The notes under the pieces: generated by a model
What the model saw: the letters and a program-made list of their open reading frames with translations, nothing else
What the model was told of the DNA's origin: nothing
Database searches by the model: none
Assembly (NCBI GenBank): GCA_001464665.1
Contig: LNDP01000024.1
Coordinates: 62,001-126,000, forward strand
Direction of reading: 5' to 3'
Source of the DNA: Acidobacteria bacterium Ga0074141
GTDB lineage: Bacteria; Acidobacteriota; Blastocatellia; Pyrinomonadales; Pyrinomonadaceae
Length of the DNA: 64,000 bases
Shown: positions 1 to 7,794 of the stretch, in pieces
Layout: each line of letters opens with the position of its first letter
How positions within the stretch are numbered: position 1 is the stretch's first letter
Translations under genes and position numbers: made by a program

Positions 1-12
1 CGGCGTCGTTTG

Positions 13-47
13 GATCCGCCGATAACCGGACCCGGCGTTAGCGGATC
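13..47. repeat. Imperfect hairpin upstream of the first gene
   Basis: The 7-base arms at 13-19 (gatccgc) and 41-47 (gcggatc) are perfect complements, and an inner pair (taac at 23-26, gtta at 37-40) extends the stem past a 3-base bulge. No T tract follows on the + strand, so it is a poor intrinsic terminator. It may be the end structure of a transcript entering from the left edge. Confidence 0.4.
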
Positions 48-82
48 TGAAAGAACACGAATTTAACTCAAAGGAGAACAGG

Positions 83-466
83 ATGAGAAATTTAAAGCGA
101 TTGACAATATTTGTCGCATTGGTGCTTGGGTTTATGTGCATCCCCGGCATCGGAACATCGGAAGCGTCGGCACAGGGAAGGCAGGATTTCACACTCGTGA
201 ACCGTACCGGCGTTGAAATATATGCCCTTTATGTTACGCCGCATAGTGTGGACGAATGGGGCGAAGACATCCTCGGAGCTGACACGCTTTTGTCCGGCGA
301 GGAACTTGACGTCTTCTTTTCAGTAAGGGAGAGAGCCAAGTTCTGGGACATCCGCATCGAAGATGAGGATGGCAACTACATAGAGTGGGACAGGCTTAAC
401 CTTCTTGAGATCTCGAAGGTAACACTTTACTACCGCAACAAGAAACCGACGGCCGTCGTCGAATAA
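83..466 (+). CDS. Small secreted protein of unknown function
   Basis: The 127-residue product starts with a clear Sec signal peptide (basic MRNLKR, hydrophobic core to about residue 24, likely cleavage after ASA near residue 30). The mature part of about 95 residues opens with a FTLVNRTGVEIYALYV segment and a WGEDILG motif, followed by a WDIRIEDEDGNY stretch. That pattern is seen in many small secreted proteins of Gram-negative bacteria that have no established role, and it looks like a compact beta fold. The start is supported by AAAGGAG about 7 bases upstream of the ATG. It probably acts in the periplasm or outside the cell. It is followed after 30 bases by another exported protein on the same strand, so the two may be co-transcribed. 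No enzymatic motif is visible. Confidence 0.8.
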   Translation: MRNLKRLTIFVALVLGFMCIPGIGTSEASAQGRQDFTLVNRTGVEIYALYVTPHSVDEWGEDILGADTLLSGEELDVFFSVRERAKFWDIRIEDEDGNYIEWDRLNLLEISKVTLYYRNKKPTAVVE

Positions 467-496
467 CGGCAGATCAAAACAGATTCAGGAGAGATG

Positions 497-1201
497 ATGA
501 AGACTAAACTAATTGGAATGGTCGCGATAGCGGCATTCGGGATGAACACGATCGGTTGCTCATTTTCGGTTGGCACCGATATGGCAAACAGCAACACAGC
601 GGCGAACACCGCAAAGCCGCCGGCTTCGAATTCGAACAGCAATGCTAACGCCGCGAAAACCGACAGCGCGTCAAAGCCGAAGCTCAAAGGCGAAGCTAAG
701 CCGACGGACGGAACAGCAAAGTCCGCTAAGAAGAATAACCCGATCCCATCGGATTGGATCTATGTATATGACGATACAAAGGGCTATGGATTCTCGCTGC
801 CGGAAGGCTCTGAAGGCGAGAGCGAAACGGTCGAAGGCATAGACGTTTTCGCGGCGACTACGCCCGCACCATCAGAGATCGACATTTTCGTTCTTGCCTA
901 TAAAGACAAGACGCGAACTCGAGAAGATCTGCTGGCCGATGCGGTCGAGTTCCTTGAGGCACTTGGGCAGCAGGTGACGCCCGGAGACCTGCAGGCCGAA
1001 GGCGGCGACTATTCCGTAGCCGATGCGACAACCATCCATCCTTCACGCGGCAAGGGCAAGCTCCGAATACTCGTCGGCACCGACATCACCGATAACTATG
1101 TGATGATCCTTGGGGTCGAGGAGTCACGTTTTGCAGCCAACGAGAGCATCATCGATGCGATCTGGGGCAGCTTCGAGATGTGGAGCGATACCGGAGAATA
1201 A
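497..1201 (+). CDS. Putative lipoprotein with Asn/Ala-rich linker
   Basis: The product has an N-terminal hydrophobic segment ending in TIGC, a slightly non-canonical lipobox. A linker rich in Asn, Ala, Lys and Pro follows (about residues 25-80), then a globular domain of about 155 residues beginning near PSDWIYVYDD. I do not recognise the domain with confidence; the FSLPEG segment and alternating strand pattern recall PsbP/Mog1-like folds, but this is weak. Two ATGs lie in tandem at 494 and 497; AGGAG ends at 491, so the second gives the better spacing and was chosen. It is probably anchored in a membrane facing the periplasm. A pair of hairpins follows the stop. Confidence 0.75.
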   Translation: MKTKLIGMVAIAAFGMNTIGCSFSVGTDMANSNTAANTAKPPASNSNSNANAAKTDSASKPKLKGEAKPTDGTAKSAKKNNPIPSDWIYVYDDTKGYGFSLPEGSEGESETVEGIDVFAATTPAPSEIDIFVLAYKDKTRTREDLLADAVEFLEALGQQVTPGDLQAEGGDYSVADATTIHPSRGKGKLRILVGTDITDNYVMILGVEESRFAANESIIDAIWGSFEMWSDTGE

Positions 1202-1247
1202 TTGTCTAACGGCAATTCAGGCGATCCGTTCCGGGACACTCCTGTCT

Positions 1248-1330
1248 CGTGCCGCGTAAGACACGGCACGCCGGAAAAAATGGATATGCCTTTCATGCGG
1301 GACGGCTTTCGGAAAGATCCGAAAGCCGTC
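1248..1330. terminator. Two hairpins between convergent genes
   Basis: The first stem pairs cgtgccg (1248-1254) with cggcacg (1264-1270), followed by ccggaaaaaa. The second is a perfect 12-bp stem (1301-1312 with 1319-1330) around a 6-base loop. They lie between a + gene ending at 1201 and a - gene ending at 1383. Neither has a clean T run, so they may terminate weakly or protect mRNA 3' ends. Confidence 0.45.
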
Positions 1331-1382
1331 TCGTCTATTAAAATTCGCACACGCAGCATCCCATCTGAAGCGTAAAGAAAAA

Positions 1383-1952
1383 TCACGGCAGCAACATCGG
1401 CCCGACAAAAAACCAAACAACGAGTCCGGCAGCAACTCCCAAAATCGATGCGGTAAGCTCAAGTGCTCCACCTTTCTTCCAGGCGACGCGGCCAAAATAC
1501 GCAAGAGCGATTATTACCGCGATAGCGGTCGGGATCGCAACAAATAGCGGGTCGAGCCCGACCGCTTTCGTAAAATTAAATTCATCAAAATTCGGACTCG
1601 GCTGATAGCCGGCGGCTCGCAAATAGATGTAAACGAAATTAACTATTCGCCCGAGCGGGGCGGCCAGGCCTAGTATCACTAGAAACGGAAGATACTTGTA
1701 TCTGATCAAAACCCCGGCAGCAATTAGCGATACGTATGTAATAACTGGTCCGACTGCCGTTGCGAACGCGACTTGGCCGCTCGTCAACGCGGACCTATCG
1801 GCCGAAACCGACGCCGAACGCAAGACCACACCTTCGACCCCAAAACCGATGTAGGCCAAATAATGTCCCAGCTCATGCGAAACGATGGAAAACGGCACTA
1901 CAAAAATGCCGATTATCGAATACCAGCCGATTTTTGAGATGAATTTCCCCAA
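1383..1952 (-). CDS. M50-like membrane metalloprotease homologue
   Basis: The 189-residue hydrophobic protein has about five membrane segments. An HELGH zinc-binding motif near residue 27 lies inside the first hydrophobic segment, as in site-2 (M50) proteases and their B-family relatives. The second M50 signature (NxxPxxxxDG) is not visible, so it may be a divergent or non-proteolytic member. The first in-frame start is TTG at 1952 with no good Shine-Dalgarno; no ATG precedes the HELGH motif, so the start is uncertain. It converges with the lipoprotein gene at 497 and lies downstream of the hydantoinase gene on the same strand. The substrate is unknown. Intramembrane cleavage is the family role but is inferred only from one motif. 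Confidence 0.7.
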   Translation of the reverse strand: MGKFISKIGWYSIIGIFVVPFSIVSHELGHYLAYIGFGVEGVVLRSASVSADRSALTSGQVAFATAVGPVITYVSLIAAGVLIRYKYLPFLVILGLAAPLGRIVNFVYIYLRAAGYQPSPNFDEFNFTKAVGLDPLFVAIPTAIAVIIALAYFGRVAWKKGGALELTASILGVAAGLVVWFFVGPMLLP

Positions 1953-1985
1953 AGTAAAAATCTAATTACTTCTGCGGTGACCGAA

Positions 1986-3365
1986 TCAGATCTTTACACA
2001 CTCGCCGCGTTTGATGAATTGCCCGTCGCCTTGTTTTCCGGTGTGTTCGCCGTTCTGGATGACTACGCGGCCGCGGGAGAGGACGGTCTCGACCTTGCCT
2101 TTGATCTTCCAGCCTTCGTATGAGGAATAATCAACATTCATGTGTTCATGTTCGACGCCGAATGTAGTCTCGCCCTCGGGGTCGAAGATAACGATGTCGG
2201 CATCAGAGCCGACCGCTATGGTTCCCTTCTTTGGAAACATACCGAACATCTTCGCCGCGGCGGTCGAGGTCAGTTCGACAAAGCGATTGAGCGAGATGCG
2301 GTTCTCGACCACGCCGCCATTGTAGATGAGAGCGAGGCGGTTCTCAACGCCCGGTGCCCCGTTCGGGATCTTTGTGAAATCATCTTTGCCCAACTCCTTT
2401 TGCTCTTTCATACAGAACGGGCAATGGTCGGTCGAGATGACTTGGAGGTCGTCCATCTTGAGGCCTTTCCAAAGTTCGGCACAGTTGTGCTTTTCACGCA
2501 AAGGCGGCGTCATGACGTATTTCGCACCTTCCCAGCCGTCGCCGTAGTCGTCGATCGAGTGGAAAAGATATTGTGGACAAGTCTCGGCAAACGCCGCGAT
2601 GCCGCGATCTCTCGCTTGTCTCACTTGATTCAAAGCATCGGTACAAGAAAGGTGAACAATATAAACCGGCGACTCGGCCATCTCCGCAATTGCGATCGCA
2701 CGATGCACGCCCTCAGCCTCGGCAATCGTCGGTCGTGTGAGGGCGTGATACTTCGGAGCGGTGCGACCATCGGCGAGGAAGCGTTTGATGATCTCGTTAA
2801 TGACGATGCCGTTCTCGGCGTGCATGCAGATGAGGCCGCCGCGTTTTCCGGCAGCCGACATCGCCCTAAAGATCGTCGCGTCGTCCGCCAAAAATACGCC
2901 CGGATACGCCATGAACAGCTTGAACGACGTAATGCCCTCGTCCATCAGCTTATACATTTCTTTCTCATCGCCGTCCTCAAACTCGGTCGTGATGAGATGA
3001 AACCCGTAGTCGATCGCCGTCTTGCCCTCGGCCTTTTTGTGCCACGCATCGACGCCCGCGGTCATCGATTCGCCCTTCGTCTGCACCGCAAAATCAATGA
3101 TCGTCGTCGTCCCACCAAACGCCGCCGCCCGCGTCCCGGTAAAAAAATCATCACTCGACGAAGTCCCACCAAACGGCAGCTCCATATGCGTATGCGGATC
3201 GATCCCGCCCGGTATCACCAGCCTCCCCGACGCATCGATGACAACATCCGCCTCCATATCCAGCGTCTTGCCGATCGTCGTCACAGTCTCGCCGTCAATA
3301 AAAATATCCGCCCGATAGTCGTCCACCGCAGTAACAACCCGCCCGTTTTTGATCAGTGTTTTCAT
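1986..3365 (-). CDS. hydA: Dihydropyrimidinase / D-hydantoinase
   Basis: This 459-residue cyclic amidohydrolase is the usual length for the family. Visible motifs are the metal-binding GGIDPHTH near residue 55, followed by the SSDDFFTGTRAAAFGG stretch typical of dihydropyrimidinases, and a STDHCPF segment near residue 310 carrying the late catalytic Asp. The family opens dihydropyrimidines or hydantoins to N-carbamoyl amino acids in the cytoplasm using a binuclear metal centre with a carbamylated Lys. On the same strand upstream lie a class III aminotransferase and a semialdehyde-type dehydrogenase, which fits pyrimidine or beta-amino-acid catabolism. No dihydropyrimidine dehydrogenase or permease is in view. 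Hydantoinase versus dihydropyrimidinase cannot be settled from sequence alone. Confidence 0.9.
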   Translation of the reverse strand: MKTLIKNGRVVTAVDDYRADIFIDGETVTTIGKTLDMEADVVIDASGRLVIPGGIDPHTHMELPFGGTSSSDDFFTGTRAAAFGGTTTIIDFAVQTKGESMTAGVDAWHKKAEGKTAIDYGFHLITTEFEDGDEKEMYKLMDEGITSFKLFMAYPGVFLADDATIFRAMSAAGKRGGLICMHAENGIVINEIIKRFLADGRTAPKYHALTRPTIAEAEGVHRAIAIAEMAESPVYIVHLSCTDALNQVRQARDRGIAAFAETCPQYLFHSIDDYGDGWEGAKYVMTPPLREKHNCAELWKGLKMDDLQVISTDHCPFCMKEQKELGKDDFTKIPNGAPGVENRLALIYNGGVVENRISLNRFVELTSTAAAKMFGMFPKKGTIAVGSDADIVIFDPEGETTFGVEHEHMNVDYSSYEGWKIKGKVETVLSRGRVVIQNGEHTGKQGDGQFIKRGECVKI

Positions 3366-3377
3366 TGTTCCAGCGCC

Positions 3378-4754
3378 TCACTCCGGCTGTAGTTCAAGGT
3401 AGCCGATAATACCCTTTTTGTCCTCGCCGATCTCAACTATGACGTTCATGCTTTCAAATTCCACAGCATATTTGTATAGCACCGCCTCGCCGATATCGGT
3501 TCGTTCCAGAAGTTCGAACTTCGAAATCGGGCCGATCGTTTTTAGGTATGCGATCAATCGGTCGTTCGGATCGCTTAGGGCCCGATAAAGCCGTGGCGAG
3601 AACCGTTTCTCGTCCGGTTTTCCGGCCAAGATGTCTTCGATAACCTTTCGGAAGCCGGCTGTCCGCTCGGGTTCGGGGTCTTTCATCGGCTTCGGCTTTA
3701 CCGCCGGATCAATGGCCTCTGCAATGCCGTTGCCGAACCGAGCCGGGTTAGCGTTCTCCGAATTCGCCAAGGCGATGACCGTCAGGCCGCGGTCCGGGTA
3801 TCGGGCAATGAACGACTTAAAGCCCTGCCATGCCCCGCCGTGTTCGATGACCTTGAATCCATTTACGTTCCGAAGCGCCCAACCGAACCCGTACCGCTGC
3901 TCGCGGCCGTCATTGAGCTTGACCGGCGTCCACATCTGTTCGAACGCGGCCTTGCTCAAGAGCTTTCGTCCGGCAAGAGCTTCCTCCCATCGGATCATAT
4001 CCAATAGCGAAAGATACAAGGCACCATCAGCCGTTGTGTTGAGCGCCGGCGAGACCCATTCCTGATTCTTCACCTCGCCATTGCGGAGCACGTAACCCGC
4101 GGCACGGTTCGGAATGATGTCGCTCTCGCTTATCACCCGTGCCGTAGTCATACCCAGTGGTTTGAACACACGCTCGGTCAGAAAGTCGCCGTAAAATTTC
4201 CCGGTCACCTTCCGGATGATGATGCCGAGGGTTACATACCCGAAGTTGCTGTATTGCCACTTCTCGCCCGGAGCGAAAGCGAGCGGAGTTTCCTTGATGA
4301 TCTTGAGCAGGTCTTCCTCGGTATAATCCTTTCGGAAGTCAAAGCCTCTCGAGTAGTCCGTAAAGCCGCCGGTGTGAGTCAGCAAGTGCCGGACTGTCAC
4401 ACCCTCCCAACTTGCCGGAACTTCGCCAAGGTGTTTCCCGATCTTGTCGTCGAGCGCGATCTTGCCTTCTTCGACCAGCAGCATCACCGCGAACGCTGTG
4501 AACTGCTTCCCGACCGAGCCCGATTGGAAGATCGTCTCCGGCTTGACCGGCACATTGTGCTCGATGTTCGCGAGGCCGTACCCCTTGATCACAACAGGCT
4601 TGCCGTCCTTGATGACCGCGACCGAAACTCCTGGGATCTTCTTCCGCTCCATCTCACTCTTGACGAACACGTCGACTGCCGATTCGGCGGGAGACTGTGC
4701 GAAATAGGATGCTGCAAAACAAAACGTTAGCAATAATGAACAGATCGATCTCAT
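3378..4754 (-). CDS. Serine hydrolase, beta-lactamase/DD-peptidase fold (first of two)
   Basis: The 458-residue exported protein has a signal peptide (about residues 1-20, cleavage near FAQ). It carries the three class C beta-lactamase/penicillin-binding motifs: SxxK at S80-K83 (SVGK), YxN at Y168-N170 (YSN) and HGG at residues 305-307. The family includes esterases, D-aminopeptidases and resistance enzymes, so substrate cannot be assigned. A C-terminal region of about 100 residues after the catalytic domain resembles the small add-on domains common in these proteins. It is followed 13 bases away by a paralogue on the same strand, and lies between the hydantoinase and aminotransferase genes. 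Acyl-serine hydrolysis in the periplasm is the expected chemistry. Confidence 0.85.
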   Translation of the reverse strand: MRSICSLLLTFCFAASYFAQSPAESAVDVFVKSEMERKKIPGVSVAVIKDGKPVVIKGYGLANIEHNVPVKPETIFQSGSVGKQFTAFAVMLLVEEGKIALDDKIGKHLGEVPASWEGVTVRHLLTHTGGFTDYSRGFDFRKDYTEEDLLKIIKETPLAFAPGEKWQYSNFGYVTLGIIIRKVTGKFYGDFLTERVFKPLGMTTARVISESDIIPNRAAGYVLRNGEVKNQEWVSPALNTTADGALYLSLLDMIRWEEALAGRKLLSKAAFEQMWTPVKLNDGREQRYGFGWALRNVNGFKVIEHGGAWQGFKSFIARYPDRGLTVIALANSENANPARFGNGIAEAIDPAVKPKPMKDPEPERTAGFRKVIEDILAGKPDEKRFSPRLYRALSDPNDRLIAYLKTIGPISKFELLERTDIGEAVLYKYAVEFESMNVIVEIGEDKKGIIGYLELQPE

Positions 4755-4767
4755 AAATTTCTATTTG

Positions 4768-6399
4768 TTATCTTTTGGCGAAAGGCATATCGCGCAGTCG
4801 AAATCCGCCGATGTGAAGCTCAAGGATCTTGTTGTCTTTGTCGCGAGTGAACCAGACAACGTACCGGCCGGCACTGAAATGGTCTTTATAGAGCGGCTCT
4901 AAAGGTAGTTTTAGCGATGGCCTCTGTGTGAGAAGCGCCTTGCCGCCGTCGATCACGAGCGTAAAGGTTGCCTGTGCCTCTTCGCTGTGCCAAGTTCCAG
5001 CAATGGCCTTCAGATCATCGGCATTCGGCATCCATTCTGGTTCACGGAAAAACGGGTGAATAAGTCCATTTTCATCGATCTCACGACCGACAAGGCCTCG
5101 CTCCTCAGTCTCCGTAAACTCAACGCGGGAATAACCATAAGTAAAAACTCCGTCTCCCACCGGTTGCAACCGCGAGCCATTCAAGGTCAGATCTCCATTT
5201 TCGACGGCCAACCTGACTGGCGATCGTGTCCTTTCATCACGCCAGACTCCTGTGTATTTCTGCAGTACCTCGGGCGAGATCTCGACGCGACTTGGTTCGC
5301 TAGACGGCGGAAATGGACCAAAGATCTCGTCGGCGATGCTAAGGGCGACTGCGGTGGACGATGGCGAACTTCCGTTGCAGAGAGATGCTATTGATAGTTT
5401 GGGCTCCGGGAAACGGCCCACAAATGTTTGGTATCCGGCGGTGCTGCCTGTGTGGCCGACCGCCCTTAAACCTTTATAGTTGTCTGGGGTTAACCCTAAT
5501 GCGTAGCGAACCTTCCGGCCGTCATTGAACTGGGCCGGTGTTTCAAGCGTCTCAACGAACCGTGCCCCGAAGGCATTTGAATCGAGAGCGGCGTTCCATT
5601 TCAGCAAATCGCCGACGGTAGTCAACATGCCGCCGTTGCCGACGACATTCATGAACGGCATGCTCAGCATCCAGGGCGAACTTTGGCCGGATCTTGTATA
5701 CGCCTGCGCTCGACCCTTTACGAGCCGCCGGTAATCATCTCGCCATGAGGTGTTACTCATGCCTAGCGGCTTGAAGATTCGGTCACGTGTAAAATCTGTG
5801 AATTTTTGTCCAGAAACGCGTTCGACAATGACGACGGCCAGCTGATAACCGCCGTTCGAATATGAGTACTCGGCGCCGGGTTCAAAATCAAGCCCTTTTT
5901 GGCGGATGATGACGTCGAAAGCGAGTTCCTGTGTGATAACACGGTTGAGGCGACCTGCACCGGTCAACTCCAATACCGATCCCCAATCGCGAATCCCGGA
6001 TGTATGAGTCAGTAAATGCCGGATCGTTATCGGCCTGCCGTAGATCGGCAGCTCCGGAACATATTTGCGAACGTCGTCGTCAAGCTTGAGTTTATCGTCC
6101 CGTTCAAGCAGAACCAACGCAGCGGCAGTAAACTGCTTTGCGACAGATCCCGATTCGAAGATAGTTTGCGGCGTGTTCGGAATCTGGTGCTCCATTTCCG
6201 CCAGTCCGAACGCATTCTCAAAAACGCTCTCGCCGTTCAATGAGACTCCCACTGCACACCCCGGGGCCTGCCCTGAATTGGTCTTTGCGGCTTTTTCGAA
6301 AGCGCGCTCGGCACCGGCGACGACCTTTGTCTTTTCCGGAACTTGGCCGGAAACCGAGATCGACAGTAAAAGCAGAAGTGCGATAGTTTGCTTATACAT
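4768..6399 (-). CDS. Serine hydrolase, beta-lactamase/DD-peptidase fold (second of two)
   Basis: The 543-residue exported paralogue of the neighbouring hydrolase starts with a signal peptide ending near VSGQ (residue 19). Catalytic motifs are SVAK at S85-K88, YSN at residues 180-182 and an HTG triad in VGHTGSTAGY. After the catalytic domain come about 170 residues that look like a beta-rich C-terminal domain of the kind attached to class C-like hydrolases. Similar local wording (ESGSVAKQFTA against QSGSVGKQFTA) suggests duplication followed by divergence. It lies 9 bases after the end of the aminotransferase gene, so the block is probably one transcript. Substrate is unknown. Confidence 0.85.
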   Translation of the reverse strand: MYKQTIALLLLLSISVSGQVPEKTKVVAGAERAFEKAAKTNSGQAPGCAVGVSLNGESVFENAFGLAEMEHQIPNTPQTIFESGSVAKQFTAAALVLLERDDKLKLDDDVRKYVPELPIYGRPITIRHLLTHTSGIRDWGSVLELTGAGRLNRVITQELAFDVIIRQKGLDFEPGAEYSYSNGGYQLAVVIVERVSGQKFTDFTRDRIFKPLGMSNTSWRDDYRRLVKGRAQAYTRSGQSSPWMLSMPFMNVVGNGGMLTTVGDLLKWNAALDSNAFGARFVETLETPAQFNDGRKVRYALGLTPDNYKGLRAVGHTGSTAGYQTFVGRFPEPKLSIASLCNGSSPSSTAVALSIADEIFGPFPPSSEPSRVEISPEVLQKYTGVWRDERTRSPVRLAVENGDLTLNGSRLQPVGDGVFTYGYSRVEFTETEERGLVGREIDENGLIHPFFREPEWMPNADDLKAIAGTWHSEEAQATFTLVIDGGKALLTQRPSLKLPLEPLYKDHFSAGRYVVWFTRDKDNKILELHIGGFRLRDMPFAKR

Positions 6400-6408
6400 A
6401 TCTTCGCC

Positions 6409-7713
6409 TCACGCGGCCAGAAAGGCCTCGTCCAAAACTCCAACCAATTGATCGACGGTTTCGGTCGTCGAATTCAGCATCAGCCCAGTGCGGATGACGT
6501 TGCCGTAGAGGCCGCCCTTGCCGATGAGGACGCCGCGACGTTTCGTTTCTTCAAATACGCGAAGAACGGCTTCGGGGTTCGGTTCTTTTGTCTGGCGGTC
6601 TTTGACGAGTTCGATGCCGAGCATCAAACCCATCCCGCGAACGTCGCCGATGATCGGATGGCGTTCTTGAAGCTCGAGCAAACGCTGTTTCAGGTATTCG
6701 CCGACGACGCGGGCATTTGTTCGCAGGTCGTCTTCGTCGATGACGTTGATCACCGCAAGGCCGACCGCACACGAGACCGGATTGCCGCCAAAGGTAGAGA
6801 AGGTCAGTCCGGGGAAAGCGTCGGCGACCTCGGGTGTCGCGATCGTCCAGCCGATCGGCACGCCGTTGCCCATCCCCTTTGCCGACGTGATAATGTCCGG
6901 TTCAACGCCCCAATGCTCAATGCCGAACCACTTGTCGCCCGTCCGTCCCCATGCAGCTTGAACTTCGTCGGAGATGAACAGACCGCCGTGCCTTCGTGCG
7001 ATCTCCGCGACTCGCGGGAAATATTCTTTTGGCGGAATGATAAAGCCACCGACGCCAAGAATCGTCTCGGCCATGAATGCGGCGATGTTGCCGGTTGTCG
7101 TTGTGTTGATAATGTCCTCTACATCGTCTGCACACGCGACGCCGCACGATGGATATTCGAGCTTGAACGGGCACCGATAGCAATACGGGGCCGCCGCGTG
7201 GATTATCCCCGGAACCTGCGCCGCAACCGGCCGCCAGGTCTTATGCCCGACCGAGGCCAGGGCCGTCGCCGACCTTCCCGCATATGAATGCCTGAGGACG
7301 ATGATCTCCTGATTCCCCGTCGCGAGTTTTGCAGCGAGCACCGCTGTGTCATCCGCCTCAGTACCGCTATTGGAAAAGAACGATTTCTTTAGCCGACCCG
7401 GCGAGATCTCCGCCAGCTTTTCCGCCAGATCGCTCTGCGGCTGATTGGCATAAAGCGTCGAGGTATGGACGATTTTATCGACCTGCTCCTTCCACGCCGC
7501 ATTCACCCGCGGATTCGCATGCCCGAGGCTGACAGTTAGCACGCCGCCGAAACAATCAAGGTACTTGTTGCCCTGATCGTCCCAAACATACTCGCCCTCG
7601 CCATGCGTCAAGGCGATAGGCTCCTGATAGTAATTTGCAACTGCAGGAAAGAGAAATTCCTTGTGCTTCCGAACAGCATCGGAGACGGTTGACTTTTGTT
7701 CTTGTGGATTCAT
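6409..7713 (-). CDS. Class III PLP-dependent aminotransferase
   Basis: The 434-residue cytoplasmic aminotransferase belongs to the aspartate aminotransferase superfamily, fold type I. The PLP Schiff-base lysine is K279 in TSAKGMGNG, and the cofactor-binding acid is D249 in ISDEVQAAWGRTG. A four-Cys cluster (C178, C181, C190, C194) in the middle of the chain is unusual for fold type I enzymes, though I recall it in close relatives of alanine-glyoxylate/beta-alanine aminotransferases. The likely reaction is transfer of an omega-amino group (beta-alanine or similar) to pyruvate or glyoxylate. The nearby hydantoinase and aldehyde dehydrogenase fit a route from carbamoyl-beta-amino acids to semialdehydes and acids. 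Substrate remains inferred. Confidence 0.85.
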   Translation of the reverse strand: MNPQEQKSTVSDAVRKHKEFLFPAVANYYQEPIALTHGEGEYVWDDQGNKYLDCFGGVLTVSLGHANPRVNAAWKEQVDKIVHTSTLYANQPQSDLAEKLAEISPGRLKKSFFSNSGTEADDTAVLAAKLATGNQEIIVLRHSYAGRSATALASVGHKTWRPVAAQVPGIIHAAAPYCYRCPFKLEYPSCGVACADDVEDIINTTTTGNIAAFMAETILGVGGFIIPPKEYFPRVAEIARRHGGLFISDEVQAAWGRTGDKWFGIEHWGVEPDIITSAKGMGNGVPIGWTIATPEVADAFPGLTFSTFGGNPVSCAVGLAVINVIDEDDLRTNARVVGEYLKQRLLELQERHPIIGDVRGMGLMLGIELVKDRQTKEPNPEAVLRVFEETKRRGVLIGKGGLYGNVIRTGLMLNSTTETVDQLVGVLDEAFLAA

Positions 7714-7720
7714 AAAAGTA

Positions 7721-7789
7721 TTGCCACAAAGACCCCAAAGTATTAATACAGTCTAAAAACTCTGTGCTCTCCGTGTCCTCTGTGGCGAA
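7721..7789. repeat. Dispersed palindromic repeat, gccac/gtggc type, copy 1
   Basis: Left arm ttgccacaaagacc (7721-7734) is an imperfect complement of the right arm ending in cctctgtggcgaa (to 7789). A second copy of the same design is at 33608-33673, and a related one is at 14681-14755. All three lie outside or between coding regions. Confidence 0.7.
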
Positions 7790-7794
7790 CCTGC

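Noticed and set aside
2142-3392. Long + frame of 416 codons opposite the hydantoinase gene
   Set aside because: It is antisense to a well supported gene, its composition is Arg/His-rich and motif-free, and it arises from GC-rich codon structure.
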